Source: UBA57 sp963577725 | GTDB taxonomy: Archaea > Thermoproteota > Nitrososphaeria > Nitrososphaerales > UBA57 | NCBI GenBank assembly: GCA_047517285.1 | Contig: JAKZTE010000011.1 | Coordinates: forward strand, 1 to 64,000 | Reading direction: 5' to 3' | Length of the DNA stretch: 64,000 nt | Part shown: piece by piece, positions 1-7,556 of the stretch | How positions within the stretch are numbered: position 1 is the first letter of the stretch | Layout: each line of letters starts with the position of its first letter | Translations under genes and position numbers: made by a program | Notes under the pieces: generated by a model | The model's input: the letters and a program-made list of their open reading frames with translations, nothing else | What the model was told of the DNA's origin: nothing | Databases searched by the model: none

Positions 1-121
1 GCCTTTGGTTTAGCGGCAGCCTTTGGTTTAGCGGCAGCCTTTGGTTTAGCGGCAGCCTTTGGTTTAGCGGCAGCCTTTGGTTTAGCGGCAGCCTTTGGTT
101 TAGCGGCAGCCTTTGGTTTAG
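1..121. repeat. 18-bp tandem repeat, about 6.7 copies, coding
   Basis: Six identical 18-bp units (GCCTTTGGTTTAGCGGCA on the plus strand) fill 1-108, followed by a partial unit to 121. Read on the minus strand each unit encodes Ala-Ala-Lys-Pro-Lys-Ala. The copies are identical at nucleotide level, so the array is young or kept uniform by slippage; it may continue beyond the window edge. Confidence 0.95.
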
Positions 122-170
122 AGTTTGCTTCAGGTTCTATATTTATATTATCATTATTGTCTTGACTCAT
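1..170 (-). CDS. Probable ribosomal protein L32e, N-terminal part only
   Basis: Only the first 56 codons are inside the window; the gene continues past position 1. The start ATG (168-170) overlaps the TGA of the L6 gene in an ATGA junction. The protein opens with an acidic Asn/Asp-rich stretch of about 17 residues and then becomes a lysine/alanine/proline repeat (unit AAKPKA). No conserved domain is visible. The L32e call is inference from archaeal operon order, where L32e normally follows L6; some archaeal ribosomal proteins carry such basic low-complexity extensions, which probably contact rRNA. L19e or another protein remains possible. Confidence 0.55.
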   Translation of the reverse strand, partial: MSQDNNDNINIEPEANSKPKAAAKPKAAAKPKAAAKPKAAAKPKAAAKPKAAAKPK

Positions 171-718
171 TCTTTACCTCTTCCTTTTTCAAATAAATAG
201 ATACCATCTAGATATACACGTAAATCTTTATTTTTTATACGGGTAGATTGTTCAAGATTAGCTGCAGTTTGTGAAACATCTTCAATATTAACACCAGAAA
301 TAATTACTTCGTCGCCTTTAACCAATACATTAGATTCTCCAATAATTTTTGCAATGCGATTACCTCGTTCTCCATAAAAATTTTCAACAACAATTTTTCC
401 AGGTTCGGCTTTTACAGCTAACGGGAAGTGGGCAAATGCAGTTTTAAGTTTATAAGTATATCCCTCAGTCACGCCAATAATTAAATTATGTACATGAGCG
501 ACAGTAGTACCAAATGTTGCACGTTGTTTCTTTCTAGATCCTAGAGATTCAACGGTAATTTTATTTGAATCAATGTTTAGTCTAGCACGAATTAATTTAA
601 AATCTTTTGAGGTAGAACCTAATGGTCCAGTCATTGTAAGAAGGTCTTCTGTAAACTGAGCACTAACACCTTCAGGAAGAATAATTTCTCTAGTTAAAGA
701 ACTGCGATCAATAGACAT
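167..718 (-). CDS. rpl6: 50S ribosomal protein uL6 (L6)
   Basis: This 183-residue protein matches archaeal L6 in length and sequence: an N-terminal half with the LTMTGPLGS strand pattern, the central TFGTTVAHVHNLIIGVTEGY segment, and the C-terminal half with a KGDEVIISG stretch. L6 binds 23S rRNA near the sarcin-ricin loop and the GTPase centre. The gene overlaps the S8 gene upstream by 11 nt and the next gene downstream by 4 nt, so the three are surely co-translated. Family identification is firm. Confidence 0.97.
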   Translation of the reverse strand: MSIDRSSLTREIILPEGVSAQFTEDLLTMTGPLGSTSKDFKLIRARLNIDSNKITVESLGSRKKQRATFGTTVAHVHNLIIGVTEGYTYKLKTAFAHFPLAVKAEPGKIVVENFYGERGNRIAKIIGESNVLVKGDEVIISGVNIEDVSQTAANLEQSTRIKNKDLRVYLDGIYLFEKGRGKE

Positions 719-1100
719 ATCCTAATAGTCTTCCTCCTTCATTTAATTGTTCAGCGTCAGTCTGAGTCATAACGCCTTTTGATGTAGATACAAGTAAGAT
801 TCCGATTCCTACAGCGGGTAGAAAACGTCTTTCCCATAATGAATAATCAGATTTAGCAACAGCGAAGCGTGGAGAAACAACACCACATTTATTGATTTTA
901 CCAAGAAGTTGTATTCTAATTTTACCACCCAATTTATCATCAATAAGTTCGTATTCACCAATATAATTATTTTTCTTCATAGTATTGAGAGTATCAATAA
1001 TTAACTTGGAAGACGGAATAACCAAACATTCATGTTTGTTTCTTAATTCAGCATTTTGAAGGTTTGAAAAGAGATTAGCAAGAGTATTGAGTGCGGGCAT
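708..1100 (-). CDS. rps8: 30S ribosomal protein uS8 (S8)
   Basis: The 130-residue protein has the normal archaeal S8 length. The N-terminal domain begins MPALNTLANLFSNLQNAE, and the C-terminal rRNA-binding domain carries LPAVGIGILLVSTSKGVMT, the family signature around the GI.I.STS.G motif. S8 binds helix 21 of 16S rRNA and nucleates the platform. It lies 9 nt after S14 and overlaps L6 by 11 nt, the standard spc-operon order. Confidence 0.97.
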   Translation of the reverse strand: MPALNTLANLFSNLQNAELRNKHECLVIPSSKLIIDTLNTMKKNNYIGEYELIDDKLGGKIRIQLLGKINKCGVVSPRFAVAKSDYSLWERRFLPAVGIGILLVSTSKGVMTQTDAEQLNEGGRLLGYVY

Positions 1101-1109
1101 CTATATCAC

Positions 1110-1304
1110 CTAATCGTATTTACGGAATCCTATTTTAACAGCTTGTTCTCTAAAACATTGTCTACACAAATTAAGATCATATTTTTGAATTATGCCAGAA
1201 TATCTTCCGCAACGAACACATGATCGTGCACCTTTACCGAATTTTCTGAATGAACCGTCGCTATGTCTCCAAGTTGGATGTCTTTGTTTAATTTTTATTA
1301 CCAT
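1110..1304 (-). CDS. rps14: 30S ribosomal protein uS14, zinc-binding form
   Basis: A 64-residue basic protein with Cys29-x2-Cys32 and Cys47-x2-Cys50, the zinc knuckle of the archaeal C+ form of S14. The C-terminal tail (VKIGFRKYD) is typical. It packs into the head of the small subunit. It is slightly longer at the N terminus than many archaeal homologues; no better internal ATG exists. It sits between L5 and S8 as in other archaea. Confidence 0.95.
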   Translation of the reverse strand: MVIKIKQRHPTWRHSDGSFRKFGKGARSCVRCGRYSGIIQKYDLNLCRQCFREQAVKIGFRKYD

Positions 1305-1306
1305 AT

Positions 1307-1819
1307 TTATTCCTCCACAGTAACTCCGAGATTTTCTTTTGCAAAGGTAATTGCATCTTCTGGACTAACTTGTTGTCTTTTTCCAACAGTACCAGGTCGT
1401 ATCTGTCTTCTTTTTAGACCATAACCAGTTTTTTCTAGAGATACTGCTACGTCCATTCCCCATATACCTAATTGAGGATCGTATTTTGTACCAGGAATTT
1501 CAATATGTTCTTTAACCCCAAATGAAAAATTGCCAGTTAAATCAAAAGAACGTTTGGAGACTTTATTACCACAGGCAGTAAGTAATTTCTTTAAGGTATC
1601 TTCTGCAATTTGTTTTCTTAAAGTAGTTTTTACACCAATAGGAGAATTCTTCTGAATACCAAGTTCACGATATGATTTCTTAGCATAAGTAGTAACAGAA
1701 GCTTGATCGCAAATTTCTGAGATAATTCGCTTGGCCTGCTCTATTGGTTCGCCAGATTTACCAACGCCAATATTAATAACAATTTTACAAAGTTTTACTT
1801 GATTAATTTGACTAGACAT
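1307..1819 (-). CDS. rpl5: 50S ribosomal protein uL5 (L5)
   Basis: This 170-residue protein matches archaeal L5: N-terminal KIVINIGVGKSGEP, central TYAKKSYRELGIQKNSPIG, and C-terminal IPGTKYDPQLGIWGMDVAVS with GYGLKRRQ. L5 anchors 5S rRNA to the central protuberance with L18. The gene lies 1 nt from the S4e stop codon and 2 nt before S14, consistent with tight translational coupling. Confidence 0.96.
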   Translation of the reverse strand: MSSQINQVKLCKIVINIGVGKSGEPIEQAKRIISEICDQASVTTYAKKSYRELGIQKNSPIGVKTTLRKQIAEDTLKKLLTACGNKVSKRSFDLTGNFSFGVKEHIEIPGTKYDPQLGIWGMDVAVSLEKTGYGLKRRQIRPGTVGKRQQVSPEDAITFAKENLGVTVEE

Positions 1820-1820
1820 T

Positions 1821-2549
1821 TTATTCAGTTCCTTGTATATTTATTTCTGAAGTTTTTTCGCCAATCACCATAACAAGATCAGAATTAACTTCGATTGTTT
1901 TGTTATTGGCAGTAACGTCAAGCATCTCTGGACGAGAAAATGATGATTCATTAATTCCTTTAACGGTACCAATTAATCCTTTATTTTGCCCGCCAATAAG
2001 AACAATGAGGCTATCTGTTTTTAATTCAATGATTTTCTCGACTTTTTGTGATGGTAATTCTATTTTGAATGTTGAACCAACAGAAACATTAGTAGAAGAA
2101 CTAGTTTTAATTGTTCGTCCATCATGAAACGAATACTGAAAAGTATCTTTATCTATGGATTTTTTATTGATTACTTTGCATAATTTAGTATTTCGTTCAT
2201 TATCTGGAATAGAAATAGGAGTAAGAGTTTTTTTAGATGGAACAAGTCGATATAAAGAATCTATTTTTGTTATTTCAATGACGTCCATTAACCCAACAGG
2301 ATAATTTGGGTCTTTTCTTACACGTCCGTCAATCTTTACTTGATCTGCTTCAATAATAATTTTAGTTTCAGAATATGTTTTAGTAAGTTTAAGAATATCA
2401 CGAAGTAATACAGTAAGAGGAATACTCAACTTAGAAGGATGAGGGCCAGAACTAGGTTTTGTAACGAATCGTTTATTTTTTCTTTCAATTTGCCAGAAGG
2501 TTGGCGACATTGTACGTTTTAATATTTTAGAACCTGATTTTTTCCCCAT
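1821..2549 (-). CDS. rps4e: 30S ribosomal protein eS4 (S4e)
   Basis: The protein starts MGKKSGSKILKR, as archaeal S4e does. The ATG at 2549 is chosen over an in-frame GTG at 2558 because an AGGTGA ribosome-binding site lies about 5 nt before it. It holds an S4 RNA-binding domain (about residues 40-105, with LLRDILKLTKTYSE and VKIDGRVRKDPNYPVGLMDV), then the central S4e domain and a C-terminal KOW-like part (IGGQNKGLIGTVKGI). S4e is present in archaea and eukaryotes but not bacteria. Confidence 0.95.
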   Translation of the reverse strand: MGKKSGSKILKRTMSPTFWQIERKNKRFVTKPSSGPHPSKLSIPLTVLLRDILKLTKTYSETKIIIEADQVKIDGRVRKDPNYPVGLMDVIEITKIDSLYRLVPSKKTLTPISIPDNERNTKLCKVINKKSIDKDTFQYSFHDGRTIKTSSSTNVSVGSTFKIELPSQKVEKIIELKTDSLIVLIGGQNKGLIGTVKGINESSFSRPEMLDVTANNKTIEVNSDLVMVIGEKTSEINIQGTE

Positions 2550-2554
2550 ATATT

Positions 2555-2899
2555 TCACCTTTCTAATTTTGTTTTACGTTTAGAATCTTTTAGATCCAAT
2601 GAGGTAACCATAACGTTTGATGCATGAATTTTAACAGGAATTGTGCCACCGGCAAGTTTTTCTCTAGTAATTCCATCAACAGATATCGTTCCTGCGTCTA
2701 GATAAACATGAGTGATTTTTCCATCAAGATTTTTATATTCGCCGCTAAGGATTTTTACAACATCGTTCTTTCGTAGTCGAACCGTTTTTGTATTATATTG
2801 AGATTGTAAAGAATCAGATAAAGAAGCACTAATACGTTTAGAAACTACATGTTGAGGCGCATTATAATATTTTTTCATAATTTTAGATCTTTTTACCAT
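2555..2899 (-). CDS. rpl24: 50S ribosomal protein uL24 (L24)
   Basis: With the start at 2899 the protein is 114 residues, MVKRSKIMKKYYNAPQH, which is how archaeal L24 begins; a GGTGAT site lies just upstream. A longer reading frame to 2947 would run into the L14 gene and add an unrelated cysteine-rich leader, so it is not used. The KOW motif region VRLRKNDVVKILSGEYK is present. L24 is an early assembly protein near the polypeptide exit tunnel. Confidence 0.94.
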   Translation of the reverse strand: MVKRSKIMKKYYNAPQHVVSKRISASLSDSLQSQYNTKTVRLRKNDVVKILSGEYKNLDGKITHVYLDAGTISVDGITREKLAGGTIPVKIHASNVMVTSLDLKDSKRKTKLER

Positions 2900-2907
2900 A
2901 ACATCAC

Positions 2908-3327
2908 CTAAACAATTGTATTTGCAGCATTTGATACACGTGGCCATCTTTCAGCTGCTTCAGAAGCAACAGGGCCTTTGATATCAGTTCCTTTCATTTC
3001 GCCTTCAGGTGTGATAATTACTGCAGCATTATCTTCAAATGTAATTCTTGAACCATTTGGTCGACGAACTGCATATTTTTGACGTATAATTACAGCAGGA
3101 AATGTTTGTTTTTGTAATTCAGGAGGTCCTTTTTCCACTACAACAGTAACTTGGTCACCTACGGTTGCAGCTGGTAAACGACTTAAACGGCCTTTCCATC
3201 CTTGTACCATAACAATTTTGAGTGTTCTTGCTCCACTATTATCAGCACATGTAATAATTGCACCTACAGGTAATGCTCTAGTAATATATCGCCTAGAAGC
3301 GACTTGAATTTTTGCTTTAGTTGGCAT
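2908..3327 (-). CDS. rpl14: 50S ribosomal protein uL14 (L14)
   Basis: The 139-residue protein carries the L14 hallmarks: ITCADNSGARTLKIV, GDQVTVVVEKG and AVIIRQKYAVRRPNG. It binds 23S rRNA at the subunit interface. The N terminus has the archaeal/eukaryotic extension before the conserved barrel. It follows S17 by 2 nt, and the L24 start lies 8 nt downstream. Confidence 0.97.
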   Translation of the reverse strand: MPTKAKIQVASRRYITRALPVGAIITCADNSGARTLKIVMVQGWKGRLSRLPAATVGDQVTVVVEKGPPELQKQTFPAVIIRQKYAVRRPNGSRITFEDNAAVIITPEGEMKGTDIKGPVASEAAERWPRVSNAANTIV

Positions 3328-3329
3328 TA

Positions 3330-3650
3330 CTAACTAGTCCTCCCAAGAACTACAAAAGAAACATTTTTAGAAAGAGGTCTACACTCTCCAATAGTTACAA
3401 AATCATTATCGTTAACATCAAGACATGGAGAAATATGTGCAATGATGTTTCTTCTACGTTTTTCATAACGCATGTATTTTTTTACATAATGAAAGAATTC
3501 TATTCTTACAACAGCAGTGCGACGAGCTTTAGTTTTGATAAGTTTAGCTTGAATCAACTTACCTCGAATAGAGATTTGACCATGGAATGGACAGTGATGA
3601 TCATCACAATCAGTAGTAGGTTGTTCAATATTTAATCCAACATTTTTCAT
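3330..3650 (-). CDS. rps17: 30S ribosomal protein uS17 (S17)
   Basis: A 106-residue S17 with the CPFHG motif near residue 20, an OB-fold core (GKLIQAKLIKTKARRTAVV) and the terminal motif GECRPLSKNVSFVVL. The N-terminal Asp/His/Cys stretch (DCDDHHCPFHG) is typical of archaeal S17. The start overlaps the RNase P protein gene by 4 nt. Binds 16S rRNA early in assembly. Confidence 0.96.
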   Translation of the reverse strand: MKNVGLNIEQPTTDCDDHHCPFHGQISIRGKLIQAKLIKTKARRTAVVRIEFFHYVKKYMRYEKRRRNIIAHISPCLDVNDNDFVTIGECRPLSKNVSFVVLGRTS

Positions 3651-3913
3651 AGTTTGCGCACCTTTGCTAAACGATTTTGTGGTTTTCCGATTAAAATTTT
3701 ACCATTTATAGAATCAGGATTATTAGTAAAGTTAAATACGCAATGAGATTTTGGGATAACTTTTTTACGTTTATTATCAAGAATGTGAAAAGTATTTTTT
3801 GTTTCATTAATAACAAATCCGCTAGTGCCATTTAATGAAGAATCAGTGGAAGAAACAACAGTTAAAGTACGACCGATAAGCTCATTATATTTTAAATCAT
3901 ATGAAGTATTCAA
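3647..3913 (-). CDS. rnp1: RNase P protein component 1 (Rpp29/Pop4)
   Basis: The 88-residue protein fits archaeal Rpp29: IGRTLTVVSSTDSSLNGTSG, then FVINETKNTFHILDNKRKKVIPKS and a terminal NGKILIGKPQNRLAKV. The fold is Sm-like; the protein pairs with Rpp21 on the specificity domain of RNase P RNA for tRNA 5' maturation. Its position between L29 and S17 is the classic archaeal location. It overlaps both neighbours by 4 nt. Confidence 0.93.
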   Translation of the reverse strand: MNTSYDLKYNELIGRTLTVVSSTDSSLNGTSGFVINETKNTFHILDNKRKKVIPKSHCVFNFTNNPDSINGKILIGKPQNRLAKVRKL

Positions 3914-4119
3914 TTTTTATCATTCCTTAATTCATTTAATACAGTCAAAACACGAGCGACATCTTTTTTGACAGGTCGGACTTTACCTTGATTTTCTTTA
4001 ATCAAACCTCGTTGAATATTAGATTTAATTTGAGAATGTTCAATTTTCAGAGATGTTAGTTTTTCAAGTAATTCATCTTTTGACATATTTCTATAACTTT
4101 GAATATTACTTTTAGTCAT
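3910..4119 (-). CDS. rpl29: 50S ribosomal protein uL29 (L29)
   Basis: This short 69-residue helical protein has the L29 pattern: MSKDELLEKLTSLKIEHSQI followed by a basic linker and IARVLTVLNE-like second helix (VARVLTVLNELRNDKN). L29 sits next to the exit tunnel and helps form the SRP docking site. It lies 7 nt after S3 and overlaps the RNase P gene by 4 nt. Confidence 0.94.
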   Translation of the reverse strand: MTKSNIQSYRNMSKDELLEKLTSLKIEHSQIKSNIQRGLIKENQGKVRPVKKDVARVLTVLNELRNDKN

Positions 4120-4126
4120 AATTTAT

Positions 4127-4813
4127 TCATTCCTTAATATCAGACAGATTCTGAGAATCTTCTGCGGGTGCTTCGGCTGTTGCTTCGGCTGTTGCTTCGG
4201 CAGACTTGTGTGTAAGATGTTTAAATTCAGGACGGTATTTTTCAGGTAATGCAATAAATACTTTGATTCCCACTAATCCAACTTTTAGCAATGATTCGCA
4301 AGATGCAAAGTCAACAGATTGTGCTGCAGTAAATCCTGCTTTTGGAACTACACCTGCTTTAAATTTTTCAAAACTTGCACGATCGCTACGCATTTTTCCA
4401 GCGACTTGTATTTCTACACCACGAGCTCCATTATTCATAATCATTCGCATAGTCCAATTAGCCGCACGTCGCATTGGTTGACCACGTTGTACAGAAGATG
4501 CCAATCGATTAGCCATGATTTCTGCATCAAGTTCTGGAATTTTAACTTCAGTAACGGAAATTTGGGGATTAGTAATATTAAATTTTGTTTCAAGTGCTTC
4601 AGTAAGAGAACGTATACCCGAACCTCTTCGTCCAATTACAAGACCAGGTTTGTTTACAAATAAATTCAGAGTGGTTCCAACGGGTGTTTTTACAATATCT
4701 ACAGAAGAAAAACCAGAATCCATTAATTGATCTTTTAGAAAATCAGTTAGTGCAGTGAGATCAGAGTTCTTTGCTAATACTTTTTTAATCATTGTAGTTT
4801 GAGATTTTTCCAT
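4127..4813 (-). CDS. rps3: 30S ribosomal protein uS3 (S3)
   Basis: A 228-residue S3. The type II KH domain has the GRRG loop at residues 61-64 (KPGLVIGRRGSG), and the C-terminal domain has VQRGQPMRRAANWTMR and the GARGVEIQVAGKM segment. Both are firm family markers. S3 lines the mRNA entry tunnel. The last 30 residues are a repetitive Ala-Glu-Thr tail encoded by a 12-bp DNA repeat, not needed for the fold. Confidence 0.97.
   Translation of the reverse strand: MEKSQTTMIKKVLAKNSDLTALTDFLKDQLMDSGFSSVDIVKTPVGTTLNLFVNKPGLVIGRRGSGIRSLTEALETKFNITNPQISVTEVKIPELDAEIMANRLASSVQRGQPMRRAANWTMRMIMNNGARGVEIQVAGKMRSDRASFEKFKAGVVPKAGFTAAQSVDFASCESLLKVGLVGIKVFIALPEKYRPEFKHLTHKSAEATAEATAEAPAEDSQNLSDIKE
4169..4201. 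repeat. 12-bp coding repeat in the S3 tail
   Basis: Unit TGCTTCGGCTGT occurs twice exactly and then in part. On the minus strand it encodes alternating Ala, Glu and Thr residues of the S3 C-terminal tail. A likely slippage product. Confidence 0.85.
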
Positions 4814-4820
4814 CTATTAA

Positions 4821-5276
4821 TCAACCTGCAATTATTTCTATATGAACCAATTCATGATTCATTGGTGTACTACGTCCCATTGCTCTAGGAATATAACCGG
4901 GAATAGTGCGTCCACGGTGTGCGGCAGCGTGTATGATACGAAGATTTGAGACATCCAGTCCTTTGAAATCGGCATTAGATTCAACTTCATTTAAAATTAG
5001 AGAAATATGTTTAGCTACCTTGACAGGATATCTACCTGCATGGAATTTATCAGTAGAGCGTCTATGAGCTACTTCTTTCTTATGTCTACGAAAAGGAATT
5101 GATTTATTGAGTAAAATGACATCGTCTAGTAAACTAATAGCGGAAGATAATTTTTTTCCTTTAATAGTATTACAAACTTCGCGAGCAGCCTTAGGGCTCA
5201 TATTAATCTCTCTTCCAGAGGCACGCGCGTGAACAACTGGATCGTATTGCTCGAAACTGTATCCAAAATTGGGCAT
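4821..5276 (-). CDS. rpl22: 50S ribosomal protein uL22 (L22)
   Basis: This 151-residue archaeal L22 contains NMSPKAAREVCNTIKGKKL, the conserved hook sequence and the C-terminal HAAAHRGRTIPGYIPRAMGR beta-hairpin that reaches into the exit tunnel. It is separated from S19 by 76 nt, the longest gap in this operon, and a TATA-like box lies there, so L22 may head an internal transcript. Confidence 0.96.
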   Translation of the reverse strand: MPNFGYSFEQYDPVVHARASGREINMSPKAAREVCNTIKGKKLSSAISLLDDVILLNKSIPFRRHKKEVAHRRSTDKFHAGRYPVKVAKHISLILNEVESNADFKGLDVSNLRIIHAAAHRGRTIPGYIPRAMGRSTPMNHELVHIEIIAG

Positions 5277-5352
5277 TTTACAACATTACACCTTAACTAT
5301 AGAATTTACAAATCGGTTAATGAAGATATAAGTTTTTTTCAATTTCAAAAAC
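5277..5352 (-). promoter_or_regulatory. Probable internal promoter upstream of rpl22
   Basis: The gap between S19 and L22 holds, on the minus strand, AAAAAAACTTATATC (TATA-like box about 5325-5332 with an A-rich stretch before it), about 50 nt before the L22 start, leaving a leader of roughly 25 nt. A GGTG site lies about 12 nt before the ATG. Inference from spacing and composition only. Confidence 0.4.
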
Positions 5353-5751
5353 CTATTTCAATGGAACGTAGAGACTTGATTTAGAAGCACCAATTCCAGG
5401 TGTTCCATGTTGTACTTTTTTATTAGTAATAGCATATTCGCCAAGATAATGACCAATCATAGTTGGTTTGACTTCAACAGGAACAAATTCTTTTCCTGTA
5501 TATACATGAATTGTTAATCCTAGCATCTTTGGAAGAAGAATGAGATCACGAGAATGAGTACGTATACTCTTCTGGTCAGACGAGTCTTTATTTATATTAT
5601 CAACTCGTTCCAAGATTTTCTTTTTATTTTCAGAGAGTCCACGAGTTAAGGAGCGCCTTTGACGAGATGGTACAAGTTTTAGAAATTCATCCAACGACAT
5701 ACTTTGTAATTCTTTCATTGAATTACCACGATACTTGAATTCTTTAGCCAT
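5353..5751 (-). CDS. rps19: 30S ribosomal protein uS19 (S19)
   Basis: The 132-residue protein begins with the archaeal extension MAKEFKYRGNSMKELQSMSLDEFLKLVPSR and continues with the conserved core: IRTHSRDLILLPKMLGLTI, VYTGKEFVPVEV and MIGHYLGEYA. The family is certain. S19 forms part of the subunit head and contacts the A-site finger. It lies 3 nt after L2. Confidence 0.97.
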   Translation of the reverse strand: MAKEFKYRGNSMKELQSMSLDEFLKLVPSRQRRSLTRGLSENKKKILERVDNINKDSSDQKSIRTHSRDLILLPKMLGLTIHVYTGKEFVPVEVKPTMIGHYLGEYAITNKKVQHGTPGIGASKSSLYVPLK

Positions 5752-5754
5752 AAT

Positions 5755-6498
5755 CTATACCTCCGAAAGCCTTGATCTTCTTCTTGCTCTACCTGGGCCA
5801 GTTTTACTAGCGGCAATTGAACCAACTTTACGTCCTGGTGGTGCATTTCTAGAAGTAGATGTACTTTGGTGTGGACTTTGATGTCTACCTCCACCGAATG
5901 GGTGATAATGAGATCCCATCGCTACACCTCGAACTTTAGGATGTAGATGGCCATAAGCTTTAGCATAACGTGCTTTATTACCTGCTTTTAAGAATGGTTT
6001 CTCTTTAAATCCAGCAGCAGACATTGCACCAATAGTTGCACGACAGTTTGTGTGAACAACAATACTTTTTCCTGAACGCAATCTAAGGATAGAACCATCT
6101 GCAGTTTTACTATATAGTAATGCAGAAGTACCTGCACTTTTTGCAATTTTTCCACCGTCTCCAAATGTTCGTTCGATATTACAAATAGAAGTTCCTTCAG
6201 GTATATCACGTAATGGAAGAATATTACCGTCTTGGATTTCAGAACTAGAACCGATAGAGATTTCTTGGTTTACTCGAAGGCCATTAACAGCAGGAAGATA
6301 AGAGGTTTTATTATTAAATACAATTTTAGCAAGTGGGACTGATCTACCTCGTTCATGTAACAGGTCTTTTACTATACCAGTAACAGTATTATTAGAATCA
6401 AGAAATGGATAAGATGCAGGTGCAATTTTAGCTTTAGTATGACTTCTATATCGCATTCCTCCATCGCCACGACGTTGAACAAGGATTCTTTTACCCAT
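5755..6498 (-). CDS. rpl2: 50S ribosomal protein uL2 (L2)
   Basis: With the start at 6498 the protein is 247 residues, MGKRILVQRRGDGGMRYRSH, as in archaeal L2; four extra codons to 6510 are possible but would overlap L23. The key peptidyl-transferase-centre region VRGVAMGSHYHPFGGGRHQS is present, including the conserved histidine. Binds 23S rRNA and supports subunit joining. Starts 1 nt after the L23 stop. Confidence 0.96.
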   Translation of the reverse strand: MGKRILVQRRGDGGMRYRSHTKAKIAPASYPFLDSNNTVTGIVKDLLHERGRSVPLAKIVFNNKTSYLPAVNGLRVNQEISIGSSSEIQDGNILPLRDIPEGTSICNIERTFGDGGKIAKSAGTSALLYSKTADGSILRLRSGKSIVVHTNCRATIGAMSAAGFKEKPFLKAGNKARYAKAYGHLHPKVRGVAMGSHYHPFGGGRHQSPHQSTSTSRNAPPGRKVGSIAASKTGPGRARRRSRLSEV

Positions 6499-6499
6499 T

Positions 6500-6766
6500 C
6501 TACATAACACCTAATTTTGTAGCAAGATCGAGCGCAGAATAATCATCGGCAAAAGTTACAAATGCTTTCTTACCTTGAATAGTCTGAGCAGTATTGATTG
6601 CTTTCACCTTAACCTCATATAAGATACTAAGTGCTTGTTTTATAGTGTTTTTGGTTGATTCATTACTAACAATAAAAACTAACTTATTTTCTTTTTCAAT
6701 ACGATCAAATGTATTTTCAGTTACATATGGTCGAACAATTATGGATGCAGCTTGATCAGGACGCAT
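6500..6766 (-). CDS. rpl23: 50S ribosomal protein uL23 (L23)
   Basis: The 88-residue protein shows the compact archaeal L23: IIVRPYVTENTFDRIEKENK, the beta strand KLVFIVSNES, and VKAINTAQTIQGKKAFVTF. L23 lies at the exit tunnel and docks SRP and nascent-chain factors. It overlaps the end of L4 by 11 nt and precedes L2, the standard S10-operon arrangement. Confidence 0.95.
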   Translation of the reverse strand: MRPDQAASIIVRPYVTENTFDRIEKENKLVFIVSNESTKNTIKQALSILYEVKVKAINTAQTIQGKKAFVTFADDYSALDLATKLGVM

Positions 6767-7556
6767 TAAGTTCCACCGATTTTAGAATATTGCTTGATAG
6801 ATTAGAGAATGAACTTTTTGTCCAGATAACAAGTCGTCCAGCTTCAGTTCCAGGAGCTAAATCTAAGACATTAAGGTTTTTTGCTTCAACTAAATCAACG
6901 CCTAATAGATTTTCACATGCATTGCCTATTCCTGAGTCATTAGAACAGACAATTAAGGGTCCTTTCTTAATTTTTCTCGGACGTCCACGTAATCTTGACT
7001 TTCCTGAACGTAAACGTACATTAGATAATCTTTCAAGTTCATTAGAAAGACCAAAGTTAATCAGAGTAAGGCGAATATCTTTAGTTCGATTCATTGATTC
7101 AATATCATCAATTATAATCAAAGGAAGATTAAGTAGATTGTCAATTCTGTGACCACGATTAATGACAGATTCCCGATTCATAGAAGCAGAAATAGCAGAC
7201 ATAAGAGCAGACGTATTTTCTTTTTTATTTAATTTTTGATAGATATTTTTTTCACTACGTGGTGGATGTGGATTACGACCGCCTTTAACACCGGCAACTC
7301 CTGCAGCACTACCTCCTCTAGGTCCACTATGGGATTTAATACGACCAATTCTAGAGATGCCTTGACCGGTATTCCATGATTCGCTACTAGAGCGTTCTCC
7401 AGCAAGTGGATCAGTTCCTTTAGGAATTCTACTATGAGATTGAATTGCAAGAACTGCTCTTTTAATCAATCTAGGATTATACGGAGTTGTGAAAACTAAT
7501 GGAACCTGAATTTTTTCCACTTCTTTCCCATCTAAATTATAAACAGGCAGCATCAT
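6756..7556 (-). CDS. rpl4: 50S ribosomal protein uL4 (L4e-type)
   Basis: A 266-residue archaeal/eukaryotic-type L4. It has YNPRLIKRAVLAIQSHSRIP, the tunnel loop rich in Gly/Arg (HSGPRGGSAAGVAGVKGGRN), and the C-terminal half with RGRPRKIKKGPLIVCSN. The loop lines the peptide tunnel together with L22. The start overlaps the L3 stop by 4 nt. Confidence 0.96.
   Translation of the reverse strand: MMLPVYNLDGKEVEKIQVPLVFTTPYNPRLIKRAVLAIQSHSRIPKGTDPLAGERSSSESWNTGQGISRIGRIKSHSGPRGGSAAGVAGVKGGRNPHPPRSEKNIYQKLNKKENTSALMSAISASMNRESVINRGHRIDNLLNLPLIIIDDIESMNRTKDIRLTLINFGLSNELERLSNVRLRSGKSRLRGRPRKIKKGPLIVCSNDSGIGNACENLLGVDLVEAKNLNVLDLAPGTEAGRLVIWTKSSFSNLSSNILKSVELNAS

Noticed and set aside
1..121. Tandem repeat as a CRISPR array
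   Set aside because: The units are contiguous without spacers and are in frame with a protein start, so this is a coding repeat.
2899..2947. Cysteine-rich N-terminal extension of L24 (zinc site)
   Set aside because: It would overlap the L14 gene and precede a good ribosome-binding site for the shorter start; probably not translated.
4206..4730. Several plus-strand frames opposite S3
   Set aside because: Low-complexity antisense frames of a certain ribosomal gene.
6709..7152. Plus-strand frame opposite L4
   Set aside because: Antisense shadow of the L4 and L23 genes.
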